From assembly GCF_014698845.1 (NCBI RefSeq), contig NZ_JACJTV010000015.1, positions 62,001-126,000 of the forward strand: a DNA stretch of 64,000 nucleotides, read 5' to 3'. Position 1 is the first letter of the stretch. Every line of letters begins with the position of its first letter. Made by a program: the position numbers and the translations under genes. The notes below the pieces were generated by a model. That model made no database searches. It saw only the letters and a program-made list of their open reading frames with translations, and was not told the origin of the DNA. Of this stretch, positions 1-9,310 are shown in pieces. The DNA comes from Coleofasciculus sp. FACHB-1120. Lineage in GTDB: Bacteria; Cyanobacteriota; Cyanobacteriia; Cyanobacteriales; FACHB-T130.

Positions 1-1
1 A

Positions 2-3000
2 GATTACGCTCCGATTAAGCTAGACACGAATTCTCTGGCTCATAATGCCGCCAAAATCTGCTGTACAACAGTTGATTTTCCTAGAATTATTCATCGTGTC
101 TACGAAGATGGTGCCAGAATCTTCATTGAGCTAGGCGCAGGAAACAACTGTTCCCGATGTATTAGCGAAACGCTTAAGCAACAAGAGTATGTTGCCATGT
201 CCATCAATACAAAAGGCGTTGATGACCATACTGGGGTGGTCAGGGTTTTAGCAAAACTCGTGAGTCACGGTGTCTCCGTGGACTTGTCACCGCTTTATAG
301 TCAACCACCAGAAAAATCCATCCAACGTCAATCAATTGTCAAAAAAGTTACTTTGGGTGGAAGCCGAATTTATTCTAAAATATTGACCGCTGAAAATTGT
401 GAAACTTTCCAAAAAGAGATAGCAAACACGGGGAACAAATCAAAAATCATGACAATAGCCAAAGATCCACAACAGACAACTAACCATCAAGAGCAAATGA
501 TGAAGATATTTCAGCTACAAATCGCTGTAGCCGAACAATTATTGAATCAAAATATATCCGTTAAAGACAAGGGTCAGATAGCCCCTGCAACTTCAGATTC
601 GCAGCGAAATAGTTACACAAAGCCTTCTAATATTGTTTGGGATGAAGCAGATTTACTGGAATTTGCTGAAGGGAAAATATCCCGTGTCTTCGGTCAAGAC
701 TATGACATTATCGATTCTTATTCCCGGCGAGTGCGGCTGCCAGTTCCTCCCTATCTCTTGGTGAGCAGAGTTACTAAACTCGATGGTGAAATAAATAGCT
801 TTAAACCCTCTTCAATCACAACCGAATACGATATTCCCCAGAATGCCTGGTACGCTGTTGATGGTCAAGCGCCTTGGGCAATCAGCGTAGAATCAGGTCA
901 ATGCGATTTATTATTAATCAGCTACCTAGGAATCGATTTTGAAAATAAAGGCGAACTGGTTTATCGCTTGCTTGATTGCACCCTGACGTTTCTAGATGAT
1001 TTACCCAAAGAAGGACAAACCCTACGTTATGACATTAGCATAAATTCTTTTGTGCGAAGCGGAGATAACCTACTATTTTTCTTTAGCTACGAGTGCTTTG
1101 TTGGGGATAAAATGATCCTCAAAATGGACGGAGGATGTGCTGGATTCTTCTCCGATGAACAACTCGAAAATGGAAAGGGAATTATTGTTTCCGATAAAGA
1201 GCTTGAAGAGCGAAGTAAGATTCCAAAGCAAAAGTTTGAGCCTCTGCTAATCTGCCAGAAAACAAGCCTTGATGAGTCAGATATGTTACGCCTTACCGAG
1301 GGTAATATTGCTGCCTGTTTAGGAGACCATTATTGGCAAGACGGCTTAAATCCCTCCTTGCGCTTGCCCCCGAAGGCAATGCTCATGATCGATCGGGTTA
1401 CATCAGTAGAACCCACTGGAGGGGCTTGGGGTCTAGGTCTAATTATCGGCGAAAAATTTCTCGACCCAGATCATTGGTATTTCCCCTGCCACTTCAAAGA
1501 CGATCAGGTGATGGCTGGTTCCTTGATGGCAGAAGGCTGTGGTCAACTCTTGCAATTCTATCTCCTCTATTTAGGATTGCAAACCTACACAACCGATGCT
1601 CGATTTCAACCAATTCCAGGTTTGCCACAGGTAGTCCGTTGCCGAGGACAGGTGACTCCCATTTCTGGCAAACTAATCTATCGGATGGAAATTACTGAAA
1701 TCGGCATTACACCAAAACCTTATGCAAAATGTAATGTTGAAGTCATCCTGAACGGCAAAATCGTTGTTCACTTCAAAGATTTGGGCTTGCAGTTATCTGA
1801 AAAGAACCCTAATCATTCAATTTCTGCTGAACAAGCGATAAACAACTCTCAACAAAAGGCAGGATTACCCCGGAAACCAGCCTTATTAAATGAAGATCAA
1901 GTCAACGAATTTTGTCTGGGTTCGGTTGCTAAGTGTTTTGGGCCAGAATTCGCAATTTATGACAACGGTAGCGTCAAAGCTTCGCGGATGCCCAATACTC
2001 ACCTCAATTTGGTGCATCGCGTTTTGGCAGTGAATGGTAAACGCCATGAACTAACAAAAAATTCCAGTATTGTTACTGAATATGACGTTCCCCCAGAGCC
2101 TTGGTATTGCCGCCAAAACTCATCTCCGACGATACCGTACTCAATTTTAATGGAGATAGCTCTGCAACCCTGTGGTTTTCTTTCGGCTTATTTAGGAACC
2201 ACTTTGTTGTATCCAAATCAAGACTTGTACTTCCGCAATCTTGATGGGCAGGGTCGCCTTCTCAAGGATATAGATGTCCGAGGAAAGACGATTACGAATA
2301 CGGCAAGATTACTTTCTTCATCTAATATCCAGGGAGTGATTATTCAAAGCTTTGATTTTCAAATGGTTTGTGATGGCGAACCATTTTATGAAGGAACTGC
2401 CGCATTTGGTCATTTTAGCCCCCAATCTTTGGCAAATCAGGTAGGACTGGATCGTGGTAAGGATGTTCCACCCTGGTACGAAACTGAAAATACAACTGGA
2501 CTCCTTAAAGCAAAAATCGATTTAAGGAGCCAAGAAACTAGAGCCAAGTTTTATCACATTAATGAGGCTCGACCCTATTATCGTCTTGCTCAGTATCAGT
2601 TAGACCTCCTGAATGAAGTACGCATTATTGAAGGAGGAGGAAACTATCAGCAAGGCTACATCTATGCCAGAAAAGAGGTAAAGCCGAATGACTGGTATTT
2701 CAGATGCCATTTTTACCTTGACCCAGTCATGCCTGGTTCATTGGGAATTGAGGGGATTTTGCAAGCGATGCAAGTCTATGCCTTGCAGTTTGATTTAGGA
2801 AAACAATTCAAATCTCCCCGTTTTGTCCAAGCCATCGACCATCCAATCGTTTGGAAATATCGCGGACAGATTCCTCATGGTCATACTGAGATGTATTTAG
2901 AGGTTCATATTTCCAAGGTGGATATTACCCCAAACAAAGTCACCCTAATCGGTGATGCCAGTTTGTGGAAACCTAATTTGAGAATCTATGAAGTTAAAGA

Positions 3001-3031
3001 CATTGCTCTTTGTTTAGTGGAGTCTGATTAA
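2..3031 (+). CDS. PfaC/HglD-like polyketide/PUFA synthase subunit, C-terminal part (5' end outside window)
   Basis: The reading frame is open from base 2 to the stop at 3029-3031, so the ATG at 197 is internal and the gene begins left of the window. The first ~85 visible residues look like the end of an acyltransferase domain (IFIELGAGNNCSRCI, then VSHGVSVDLSPLY). They are followed by four FabA/PfaC-type hotdog dehydratase-like domains in two pairs. The second and fourth carry the active-site-like CHF motif (His497 and His903 counted from base 2), followed by QVMAGSL and DPVMPGSL. The first and third lack it and are probably structural partners. In PUFA and heterocyst-glycolipid synthases such domains dehydrate the 3-hydroxyacyl-ACP intermediate during chain building. 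The PfaD gene follows 167 bp downstream, the usual order. Whether the product is a heterocyst glycolipid, a PUFA or another lipid cannot be decided here. Confidence 0.88.
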   Translation, partial: DYAPIKLDTNSLAHNAAKICCTTVDFPRIIHRVYEDGARIFIELGAGNNCSRCISETLKQQEYVAMSINTKGVDDHTGVVRVLAKLVSHGVSVDLSPLYSQPPEKSIQRQSIVKKVTLGGSRIYSKILTAENCETFQKEIANTGNKSKIMTIAKDPQQTTNHQEQMMKIFQLQIAVAEQLLNQNISVKDKGQIAPATSDSQRNSYTKPSNIVWDEADLLEFAEGKISRVFGQDYDIIDSYSRRVRLPVPPYLLVSRVTKLDGEINSFKPSSITTEYDIPQNAWYAVDGQAPWAISVESGQCDLLLISYLGIDFENKGELVYRLLDCTLTFLDDLPKEGQTLRYDISINSFVRSGDNLLFFFSYECFVGDKMILKMDGGCAGFFSDEQLENGKGIIVSDKELEERSKIPKQKFEPLLICQKTSLDESDMLRLTEGNIAACLGDHYWQDGLNPSLRLPPKAMLMIDRVTSVEPTGGAWGLGLIIGEKFLDPDHWYFPCHFKDDQVMAGSLMAEGCGQLLQFYLLYLGLQTYTTDARFQPIPGLPQVVRCRGQVTPISGKLIYRMEITEIGITPKPYAKCNVEVILNGKIVVHFKDLGLQLSEKNPNHSISAEQAINNSQQKAGLPRKPALLNEDQVNEFCLGSVAKCFGPEFAIYDNGSVKASRMPNTHLNLVHRVLAVNGKRHELTKNSSIVTEYDVPPEPWYCRQNSSPTIPYSILMEIALQPCGFLSAYLGTTLLYPNQDLYFRNLDGQGRLLKDIDVRGKTITNTARLLSSSNIQGVIIQSFDFQMVCDGEPFYEGTAAFGHFSPQSLANQVGLDRGKDVPPWYETENTTGLLKAKIDLRSQETRAKFYHINEARPYYRLAQYQLDLLNEVRIIEGGGNYQQGYIYARKEVKPNDWYFRCHFYLDPVMPGSLGIEGILQAMQVYALQFDLGKQFKSPRFVQAIDHPIVWKYRGQIPHGHTEMYLEVHISKVDITPNKVTLIGDASLWKPNLRIYEVKDIALCLVESD

Positions 3032-3085
3032 AATCTACCAAGCTCACTCTACGGTTCAGTTAGGGCTAGAAAATCCTCTCCCTCC

Positions 3086-3157
3086 GTAGGTCTGGTTGAA
3101 GTACGAAACCCAACAAATACTTATTTTTTCTGGGTTTCGTACCTCAACCCAACCTAC
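3086..3157. repeat. Long inverted repeat between the PfaC-like and pfaD genes
   Basis: Two 27-nt arms (3086-3112 and 3131-3157) match at 24 of 27 positions around an 18-nt loop. The arms read GTAGGT..GGTTGA and GTACGAAACCCA. Hairpins built from this GTAGGTTGGGTTGAGG-type sequence recur in cyanobacterial genomes (family knowledge, not searched). It could act as an RNA stability or attenuation element between the two co-directional genes. Confidence 0.75.
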
Positions 3158-3198
3158 AATCTAAAATGCGTTATTGATCTGAATAGAAGGAATAAACG

Positions 3199-4854
3199 AT
3201 GTTGGCAGTACCTTTAACCCAAAACAAAAATGGTCTTCGTTTCTCAGGAAACCCAAACAACCAAAATCCAGTATGGCAGGGTTCTTTAAATTCTGTGGCT
3301 TTTGATGAAGAAGGTATCAAGACTAAACTGCTGAATTTAGAGAAACCCTGTTACATCGTTAGCAAGCAAGGTCAAATTGGTATTACTAACGAAGGTTATT
3401 TAGGCGATGCTAATAACGGCAAAGCTGAATCAGTAGAAACTTTGACGGCGGTGCCACCGCTACTTCCTCAACAGTTGGGAGACCCCAGTTTTCTGACTTT
3501 TCACGGCGTAAAGTATGCCTATAGTACCGGGTCAATGGCGAATGGCATTTCCTCAGAAGAAATGGTGATTGCCCTTGGTAAAGAGAAAATTCTCAGTGCC
3601 TTTGGTGCTGCTGGCTTAGTTCCTTCTCGCATTGAAACTGCTATCCATCGCATTCAGCAAGCACTTCCCGAAGGACCTTATGCATTTAATTTGATCCACA
3701 GTCCTAGTGAAGCTGCAATCGAGCGAGGCGCGATCGCTTTATATCTCCAACATGGCGTAACAACAGTAGAAGCTTCCGCATTTCTCGATTTGACACCCAA
3801 CATTGTTTATTATCGGGCGGCTGGACTTAGCGTCAATTCGGCAAATCAAATCGAGATTAAAAACAAAATCATTGCCAAAGTTTCTAGAACAGAAGTTGCA
3901 ACTAAGTTTTTGCAACCAGCACCCACTAGAATGCTCAAGCAATTGGTCGCTCAAGGGCTAATTACTGAGTTGCAAGCTTCCTTAGCCGAAAAAATTCCAA
4001 TGGCTGATGATATCACTGTAGAAGCCGATTCTGGCGGTCATACAGATAATCGTCCGCTGGTTTGTCTCCTGCCTTCGATTCTGGCTCTCAGAGATGAAAT
4101 TCAGGAAAAATATGGTTACGAACAACCTGTTAGAGTTGGAGCTGCTGGAGGAATTGGTACACCACAGTCAGCATTAGGGGCATTTATGATGGGAGCCGCT
4201 TATGTGGTGACTGGCTCCATTAACCAATCCTGTCTCGAAGCTGGAGCTTCTACTCATACCAAAAACTTACTAGCTCAAGCGGCTATGGCTGATGTCAGTA
4301 TGGCACCAGCGGCGGATATGTTTGAAATGGGCGTGAAATTACAAGTTCTCAAACGTGGCAGTCTCTTTCCAATGCGGGCGCAAAAACTTTTTGATTTCTA
4401 CAAGAACTATGACTCCATTGAAGAAATTCCGCTTGGGGAAAGAGAGAAATTAGAAAAAGAAATCTTCAGGAAGAGTCTAGAGTCAGTTTGGCAAGATACG
4501 GTTGCTTATTTTTCTCAACGCGACCCTGATCAAATAACCAGAGCAGATAACAATCCCAAACGTAAAATGGCTCTAATTTTTCGCTCGTATTTGGGATTAT
4601 CTTCCCGCTGGTCTAATGCAGGCGAGAAAGGGCGCGAAATGGATTATCAAATCTGGTGTGGCCCCTCGATGGGCTCGTTTAATGAATGGGTGAAGGGTTC
4701 TTATCTGGCTCAAGCAAATAATCGTCGCGTAGTTGATGTTGCAGAGCACATAATGATTGGTAGTGCCTTTTTGTATCGGCTGCAAAACTTGAAACTACAG
4801 GGGTTATCGATGCCTGCACAATACTGGAACTACTGTCCAAAACCTCTTTTTTAG
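3199..4854 (+). CDS. pfaD: PfaD-family enoyl reductase / nitronate monooxygenase-like TIM-barrel flavoprotein
   Basis: 551 residues, the size expected of PfaD. The FMN-binding barrel shows DDITVEADSGGHTDNRP, VRVGAAGGIGTPQSA and MGAAYVVTGSINQSC, which are hallmarks of the PfaD/2-nitropropane-dioxygenase-like family. A long C-terminal helical part ends in MPAQYWNYCPKPLF. PfaD is the trans-acting enoyl reductase that saturates double bonds made by the PfaC-type dehydratases, so it works directly with the upstream gene. GAAGGA at 3187-3192 lies 6 nt before the ATG at 3199 and supports this start. In heterocyst-glycolipid clusters a similar enzyme would give a fully reduced chain; which pathway applies here is inference. 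Confidence 0.92.
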   Translation: MLAVPLTQNKNGLRFSGNPNNQNPVWQGSLNSVAFDEEGIKTKLLNLEKPCYIVSKQGQIGITNEGYLGDANNGKAESVETLTAVPPLLPQQLGDPSFLTFHGVKYAYSTGSMANGISSEEMVIALGKEKILSAFGAAGLVPSRIETAIHRIQQALPEGPYAFNLIHSPSEAAIERGAIALYLQHGVTTVEASAFLDLTPNIVYYRAAGLSVNSANQIEIKNKIIAKVSRTEVATKFLQPAPTRMLKQLVAQGLITELQASLAEKIPMADDITVEADSGGHTDNRPLVCLLPSILALRDEIQEKYGYEQPVRVGAAGGIGTPQSALGAFMMGAAYVVTGSINQSCLEAGASTHTKNLLAQAAMADVSMAPAADMFEMGVKLQVLKRGSLFPMRAQKLFDFYKNYDSIEEIPLGEREKLEKEIFRKSLESVWQDTVAYFSQRDPDQITRADNNPKRKMALIFRSYLGLSSRWSNAGEKGREMDYQIWCGPSMGSFNEWVKGSYLAQANNRRVVDVAEHIMIGSAFLYRLQNLKLQGLSMPAQYWNYCPKPLF

Positions 4855-5064
4855 AGATAATCTAAAATCCTTAGTACCAGGGGCTGGCATTGTAAAGAAC
4901 TTTGCTGAAAAAAGCCTCTGGACTGTCTTTAGAGACGCAATCTAAAACCCTTCAGTGGGGGTGATTTCTATCGTCATATTCAGCAATCAGATATCACCTT
5001 GATGGATTTCTGATTGACCAGTGCAACCGCAAAGATCCTCTAGCCCCCACTGTCCTAATCATTT

Positions 5065-5670
5065 TTAATTGCTTTTGACTTGGCTACCGTGGCTGCGAGG
5101 GTCATCTTGACTGGCTTTGGCGGGTGTAACGGGTGATTGGAAGGCAGAAACCTGTCCCCCAGCTTGGGCGTAAGGCAGAGGTACAGAGGCAACTAGGGCG
5201 TCAATGTTTGCCTGCATGACGGGACGAGGCACCTCGCCAATCGTTTGAGCGATCGCGTCTCCGTTGTTGCCGAAATAGACAAAATGGGGAATTCCATCAA
5301 CGCGGTAGCGCGTCATCTCTGGCAACCATTTATTGTTATCTACATTCAGCATCACAAAATTCATCGAATCAGCATACTGCTCTTTTAGTTCGCCCAGATC
5401 CTTTGCCATCGCCTGACAGCTGGTACACCAGTTCGCATAAAATTCCATCAACGTCGGCTTGCCATTACTCAAAGCCACTTCTAACGGTGTAGATTGCTCA
5501 GCTTGGGTGTCGAGGGAAACTGAACTTGTCTCAGTTTGCAGTCCCAAGAATAGGAGAACGCTGAGGACAATCGCTACTATGGCAATCAAGAAGTTTGTGA
5601 CCCGTTTCGCGCCGGTTCCTGGCGACGGCGGCTGGGAGCTTGTAGTTGATTCAGGTGAATTCACAGCCAT
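5065..5670 (-). CDS. txlA: Membrane-anchored thioredoxin-like protein (TxlA/HCF164 type)
   Basis: From the ATG at 5668-5670 the product is 201 residues: a short cytosolic tail, one transmembrane segment (about residues 24-44), a linker, then a thioredoxin fold with the redox motif WCTSC (81-85) and the cis-proline stretch VDGIPHFVYFG. The longer frame up to 5865 adds 65 residues without family features and would run into the divergent neighbour, so MAVNSPES is preferred. Homologues in chloroplasts (HCF164) and cyanobacteria (TxlA) pass reducing equivalents across the thylakoid membrane for cytochrome b6f and c-type cytochrome assembly; that role is inferred. It is divergent from the NIL-ferredoxin, with 72 bp between starts. 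Confidence 0.88.
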   Translation of the reverse strand: MAVNSPESTTSSQPPSPGTGAKRVTNFLIAIVAIVLSVLLFLGLQTETSSVSLDTQAEQSTPLEVALSNGKPTLMEFYANWCTSCQAMAKDLGELKEQYADSMNFVMLNVDNNKWLPEMTRYRVDGIPHFVYFGNNGDAIAQTIGEVPRPVMQANIDALVASVPLPYAQAGGQVSAFQSPVTPAKASQDDPRSHGSQVKSN

Positions 5671-5742
5671 CGAAGATTTTTTCACGATTGTTATAGATGA
5701 GCTACCTTTAGTGTACCAACTCCCTCCAGAGCTACCTTTGCT

Positions 5743-6147
5743 GTGAAAAAACGAGTAACGCTGACGTTTCCCAAACGAGCTATTCAGATGCCAGTGACTT
5801 ATCGACTGGCAAAGGATTTTAATGTCGCGGCGAATATTATTCGCGCCCAAGTAGCACCCAATCAAATAGGGAAGCTAGTGGTGGAACTTTTGGGCGATAT
5901 TGATGCAATAGATGCGGCAATCGAGTGGATGCGATCGCAAGACATCAGCGTTTCTTTTGCCAGCCGCGAGATCGTGATTGATGAAGACGTTTGCGTTCAC
6001 TGTGGGTTATGCACTGGCGTTTGTCCCACAGAAGCTCTGACATTAGAACCGCAGACATTTCGGCTTAATTTTACGCGATCGCGCTGTATTGTCTGCGAAC
6101 AGTGCATTCCCACCTGTCCTGTAGAGGCAATTTCTACCAATTTTTGA
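5743..6147 (+). CDS. NIL domain / 2x[4Fe-4S] ferredoxin
   Basis: 134 residues with a GTG start. The first ~75 residues form a NIL-type ligand-binding domain (MPVTYRLAKDFNVAANI, then IGKLVVELLGD). The C-terminal half has two classical 4Fe-4S motifs, CVHCGLCTGVCP and CIVCEQCIPTCP. NIL domains are otherwise found on methionine ABC transporter ATPases, and NIL-ferredoxins occur widely in cyanobacteria and in methanogens, where related proteins take part in sulfur and amino acid metabolism. The electron partner is not evident from the context. The GTG is the first start codon seen after the divergent promoter region; no strong ribosome-binding site is visible. Confidence 0.9.
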   Translation: MKKRVTLTFPKRAIQMPVTYRLAKDFNVAANIIRAQVAPNQIGKLVVELLGDIDAIDAAIEWMRSQDISVSFASREIVIDEDVCVHCGLCTGVCPTEALTLEPQTFRLNFTRSRCIVCEQCIPTCPVEAISTNF

Positions 6148-6184
6148 ATTGAAAATGCTTCTTTTTGGCGAATTGAGTCCAAGA

Positions 6185-8338
6185 CTAGGCGATCGCATAA
6201 TTGTAGTAACCGCATCGCTCTTGAATGGCAGCGATCGCGTCCAGTATCGTGCTAAGAGCAACGCTATTCTCCGGTTTAAATAGCATCTGGCGCAGATAAG
6301 GCAATGCTCCAGCGCTGCCGATTTTCCCTAGACTATAGGCAGCCTTCTCCCGAACGCTAACGTCTTCGTGGTTAACAGCTTGCCTGAGCGCCCCTACTGC
6401 CGACGGGCTACGGATTTGACCTAATGCCCAGGCAACACTCCCCCGAACGCTAGCATCTGGGTGATTGAGAGCTTGTCGCAGTGCCGCTACCGCCGCCGGA
6501 GTGCCGATTTGACCTAACGCCCAAGCTGCACTGCCACCCACAGTTGCATCCTCATCGTTCAACGCCTCCAACAGCCCCACCACCGCAGCCGGAGAGCCAA
6601 TTTCGCCTAAAGCCTCCGCAGCCTTCTCGCGCACCCGATAGTCTCGATCGTGCAAAGCTTCCAGAAGTCCGGCAACAGCAATCTGGCAGCGAATGCTCCC
6701 TAAAGCAGAAGCAGCATTTTCACGCACCCGATAGTCTCGATCGTGCAAAGCCTCCAGAAGTCCGGCAACAGCTGCCGGGGAGCCAATTTTTTCTAACGCA
6801 GCCGCAGCACTTTGACGAACCCCAAAATCTTCATCCTGTAACGCTTGTCGCAGCCCCACGACGCTCTCTTCACTGCCGATTTTCCCTAAAGCCTCAGCCG
6901 CTTTCTCTCGAACATCAAAGTTTGGATGGTTTAAAGCTTGCAGCAGCGCCGCTACGCCTTCCGCTTTGCCCATAGAACCCAGAGCATAAGCAGCCATCCA
7001 ACCCACCCAGGAATCGTCATCATCCAAAGCTTCTAAAAGCCCAGCTACCACTGCTTGGGCATGTGCAGCCGCGATGCCCCTTCTGCCGATTTTCCGTAAA
7101 GCATAGGCAGCACCCCTCCGAACATAAAAATCTTGATCCTTTAAAGCTTCTAGTAACCCTGACATTGCTGCCGGAGAGCCGATTAAACCCAACCCATAGG
7201 CAGCACAACTGCGAACCTCATAATCTTCATCTTTCAGAGCCTCCAGCAGCCCCGACACTGCCAACGAGCTGCCGGTAACGCCTAAACCGAATGCAGCCCT
7301 CTCGCGCACCCGATAGTCTCGATCTTTCAAAACATCCAGCAGCGTCGCCACCGCCTCCTCGCTGCCAATTTTCCCTAAAGCATAGGCAGCTCTTCGGCGA
7401 ACATCAAAGTCATCATCGTTCAACGCTTTCCCTAGGACTATCACCGTCTCTTGGGTGCCAATCGAACCTAACGCTTCGGCGGCTTTTTGACGTACCCGAT
7501 AGCTTTCATCATTTAACGCTTGTAGTAGTGCCGATATCGCCTGGTGGGTGGGAATTTGACCTAAGGCATAGGCAGCATTGTAACGCACCCGAAAATCTGC
7601 ATCGTTCAATGCTTCTAGCAGCGCCGATACCGCCTGCTGGGTGGGGATTTGACCTAAAGCATAAGCAGCTCTCCCACGCACATCAAAGTCCTCATCGTTC
7701 AATGCTTGCCGTAGCACCTCTACGGCTGCCTGAGTGCCAATCGAACCCAGAGCATAAGCTGCACTCTCGCGTACCTGAAAGTCTTCATCGTTCAAGGCTT
7801 GCCGTAGTCCCAGCACTGCCGCATTGGTGCCGCTAGAACCTAATCCATAGGCTGCACTCAACCGAACTCCAGAGTCCTCATCGTTCAATACTTCCAGTAG
7901 TGCTGTCACAACGGCATCGGTGCCGATAGAACCCAACCCATAAGCGGCACTTTCACGCACCTTCGCATCTGAGTGGTGAAGCGCTGGGAGTAGGCTGGGA
8001 ATTGCACTATCAGAGCCAGTGATGCCTAAAAGTTGAAACTTCAACTCTTGAGGAACTTCTAGAGACGCAACTAAATCAACGGTTGCGGCTTGAAACTCCG
8101 GTTTAACGGCTCCTGCCAGCTGTGCGCCTAACCTTAAATCCACTTCTAAGGCTAACTTCACGACTCGCACTACCTGAGCTTTTTCCTCCAAGCCCTGTAA
8201 CATCTGCATTATGGAGTCTGTCCATTTCAGATAATTTAAATACTCCTGTTTGAGCAGGTTATCACTCAGTAGGAGTAGGTGTTGGAGGGGGTTTTCGGCG
8301 GTGTAAGATTCCTGAATCGGTTGGTGATGCAATTCCAT
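6185..8338 (-). CDS. HEAT-repeat protein (about 19 PBS-lyase-type repeats)
   Basis: 717 residues. From about residue 105 to the end it consists of ~31-residue HEAT repeats of the form DEDFxVRESAAYALGxIGTxxAVxxLxxAL. The ~100-residue helical N-terminus (PLQHLLLLSDNLLKQEYL...KAQVVRVVKLALEVDLRLGA) resembles, from memory, the linker found between NACHT-type ATPase and repeat domains in cyanobacterial STAND proteins. No ATPase is encoded here, so it may be a stand-alone sensor or scaffold arm. HEAT arrays of this type occur in phycocyanobilin lyases (CpcE/F), but the array is too long and too uniform to call a lyase. Neighbouring units are nearly identical in DNA (49 nt with one mismatch at 6631-6679 and 6724-6772), so the array is still being homogenised. 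Confidence 0.9.
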   Translation of the reverse strand: MELHHQPIQESYTAENPLQHLLLLSDNLLKQEYLNYLKWTDSIMQMLQGLEEKAQVVRVVKLALEVDLRLGAQLAGAVKPEFQAATVDLVASLEVPQELKFQLLGITGSDSAIPSLLPALHHSDAKVRESAAYGLGSIGTDAVVTALLEVLNDEDSGVRLSAAYGLGSSGTNAAVLGLRQALNDEDFQVRESAAYALGSIGTQAAVEVLRQALNDEDFDVRGRAAYALGQIPTQQAVSALLEALNDADFRVRYNAAYALGQIPTHQAISALLQALNDESYRVRQKAAEALGSIGTQETVIVLGKALNDDDFDVRRRAAYALGKIGSEEAVATLLDVLKDRDYRVRERAAFGLGVTGSSLAVSGLLEALKDEDYEVRSCAAYGLGLIGSPAAMSGLLEALKDQDFYVRRGAAYALRKIGRRGIAAAHAQAVVAGLLEALDDDDSWVGWMAAYALGSMGKAEGVAALLQALNHPNFDVREKAAEALGKIGSEESVVGLRQALQDEDFGVRQSAAAALEKIGSPAAVAGLLEALHDRDYRVRENAASALGSIRCQIAVAGLLEALHDRDYRVREKAAEALGEIGSPAAVVGLLEALNDEDATVGGSAAWALGQIGTPAAVAALRQALNHPDASVRGSVAWALGQIRSPSAVGALRQAVNHEDVSVREKAAYSLGKIGSAGALPYLRQMLFKPENSVALSTILDAIAAIQERCGYYNYAIA

Positions 8339-8415
8339 CTAGTGCCTTCTCACATTTGAATCAATGGGTGCTTGAGCAAATCGCCTAGGCTACGTCCGAC
8401 TCAGCAAAAAAATAT

Positions 8416-9093
8416 ATGACTTTGATTTTAACGAACGACGACGGAATAGACGCTCCTGGAATCCGAGCGCTGCACAAGGCGATGAATGGCAAGGGGGTGA
8501 TTGTGGCTCCTAGAGACCATTTATCGGGATGCGGTCATCAGGTGACGACAACTCAAGGGATTCATGTCCGGCGACGCTCGGATTTTGAATATGCGATCGC
8601 GGGCACTCCCGCTGATTGTGTTCGTATTGCGCTGACACATATCTGCCCCGCTGTCAATTTTGTCCTTTCTGGCATCAACGCCGGTGGTAATATGGGAGCC
8701 GATGTTTACATTTCCGGCACCGTCGCCGCCGTGCGCGAAGCAGCCTTTCATGGCGTTCCGGGGATTGCCGTTTCCCACTATCGCAAAGGCAAACAAAATG
8801 TTGATTGGGATGTGGCGGCGAGGTGGACGGCTGGACTTTTAGCCGATCTCCTCAACCGTACCATCGAACCGGGAACGTATTGGAATGTAAATTTGCCCCA
8901 TTTGTTACCGGGAGATCCCGATCCGGAAGTGGTGTTTTGCGAACCCTGCCGGCAACCTTTGCCAGTGAACTATCGCATTGAAGGCGATAATTTTTACTAT
9001 GTCGGAGAATATGCCAAACGCGATCGCACTCCCGGTAGCGATGTTGATGTCTGCTTTTCCGGCAAAATCGCTGTCACTCAACTGAGGCTGTAA
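8416..9093 (+). CDS. surE: 5'/3'-nucleotidase SurE
   Basis: 225 residues starting MTLILTNDDGIDAPG. The TNDDG metal-binding loop, the APxxxxSGCGHQ segment, SGINAGGNMGADVYISGTVAAVREA and GIAVS are all standard SurE motifs. SurE is a divalent-metal-dependent phosphatase acting on nucleoside 5'- and 3'-monophosphates and is associated with stress survival. The 225-residue length is on the short side of the family but complete, ending after a C-terminal CFSGKIAVTQLRL strand. It is divergent from the HEAT-repeat gene, with 77 bp between starts. Confidence 0.96.
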   Translation: MTLILTNDDGIDAPGIRALHKAMNGKGVIVAPRDHLSGCGHQVTTTQGIHVRRRSDFEYAIAGTPADCVRIALTHICPAVNFVLSGINAGGNMGADVYISGTVAAVREAAFHGVPGIAVSHYRKGKQNVDWDVAARWTAGLLADLLNRTIEPGTYWNVNLPHLLPGDPDPEVVFCEPCRQPLPVNYRIEGDNFYYVGEYAKRDRTPGSDVDVCFSGKIAVTQLRL

Positions 9094-9124
9094 GATAAGC
9101 TTTGGCGAAAATGCAAATTAACTT

Positions 9125-9310
9125 GTGGAACCGACAGAAGAGCAATATTTAATTCTCAACGCTTTAGATACCTTGGAGCTGCTAGGAAATACAATTTATG
9201 ATGGAGCTACTGGTATTTGGTTAATTGAAACACCTAGCCCTATCTTGCTAATTTCCCGCTTATTGCAAAGCGGCGATATTGTTCCTATTGAACCGGAGTC
9301 AGAACTATGA
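9125..9310 (+). CDS. Small unknown protein, first gene of an overlapping pair
   Basis: 61 residues from a GTG start; an in-frame stop at 9119-9121 excludes a longer product. The sequence MEPTEEQYLILNALDTLELLG...LLISRLLQSGDIVPIEPESEL is acidic and mixed helix/strand, with no signal peptide or membrane segment and no family that I recognise. Its TGA stop overlaps the ATG of the next gene (ATGA at 9307-9310), a sign of translational coupling. It lies 31 bp after surE on the same strand and may be read through from it. A two-gene layout of this size is also seen in toxin-antitoxin cassettes, but nothing in the sequence shows that activity. Confidence 0.55.
   Translation: MEPTEEQYLILNALDTLELLGNTIYDGATGIWLIETPSPILLISRLLQSGDIVPIEPESEL

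Noticed and set aside
6481-7836. Plus-strand frames of up to 181 residues rich in Pro, His and Arg
   Set aside because: They are mirror images of the HEAT repeat array; their periodicity is that of the minus-strand repeats.
6185-8338. Possible CRISPR-like array because of regular spacing
   Set aside because: Spacing is one 31-codon HEAT unit and the whole region is one open frame; no short direct repeats with unique spacers.
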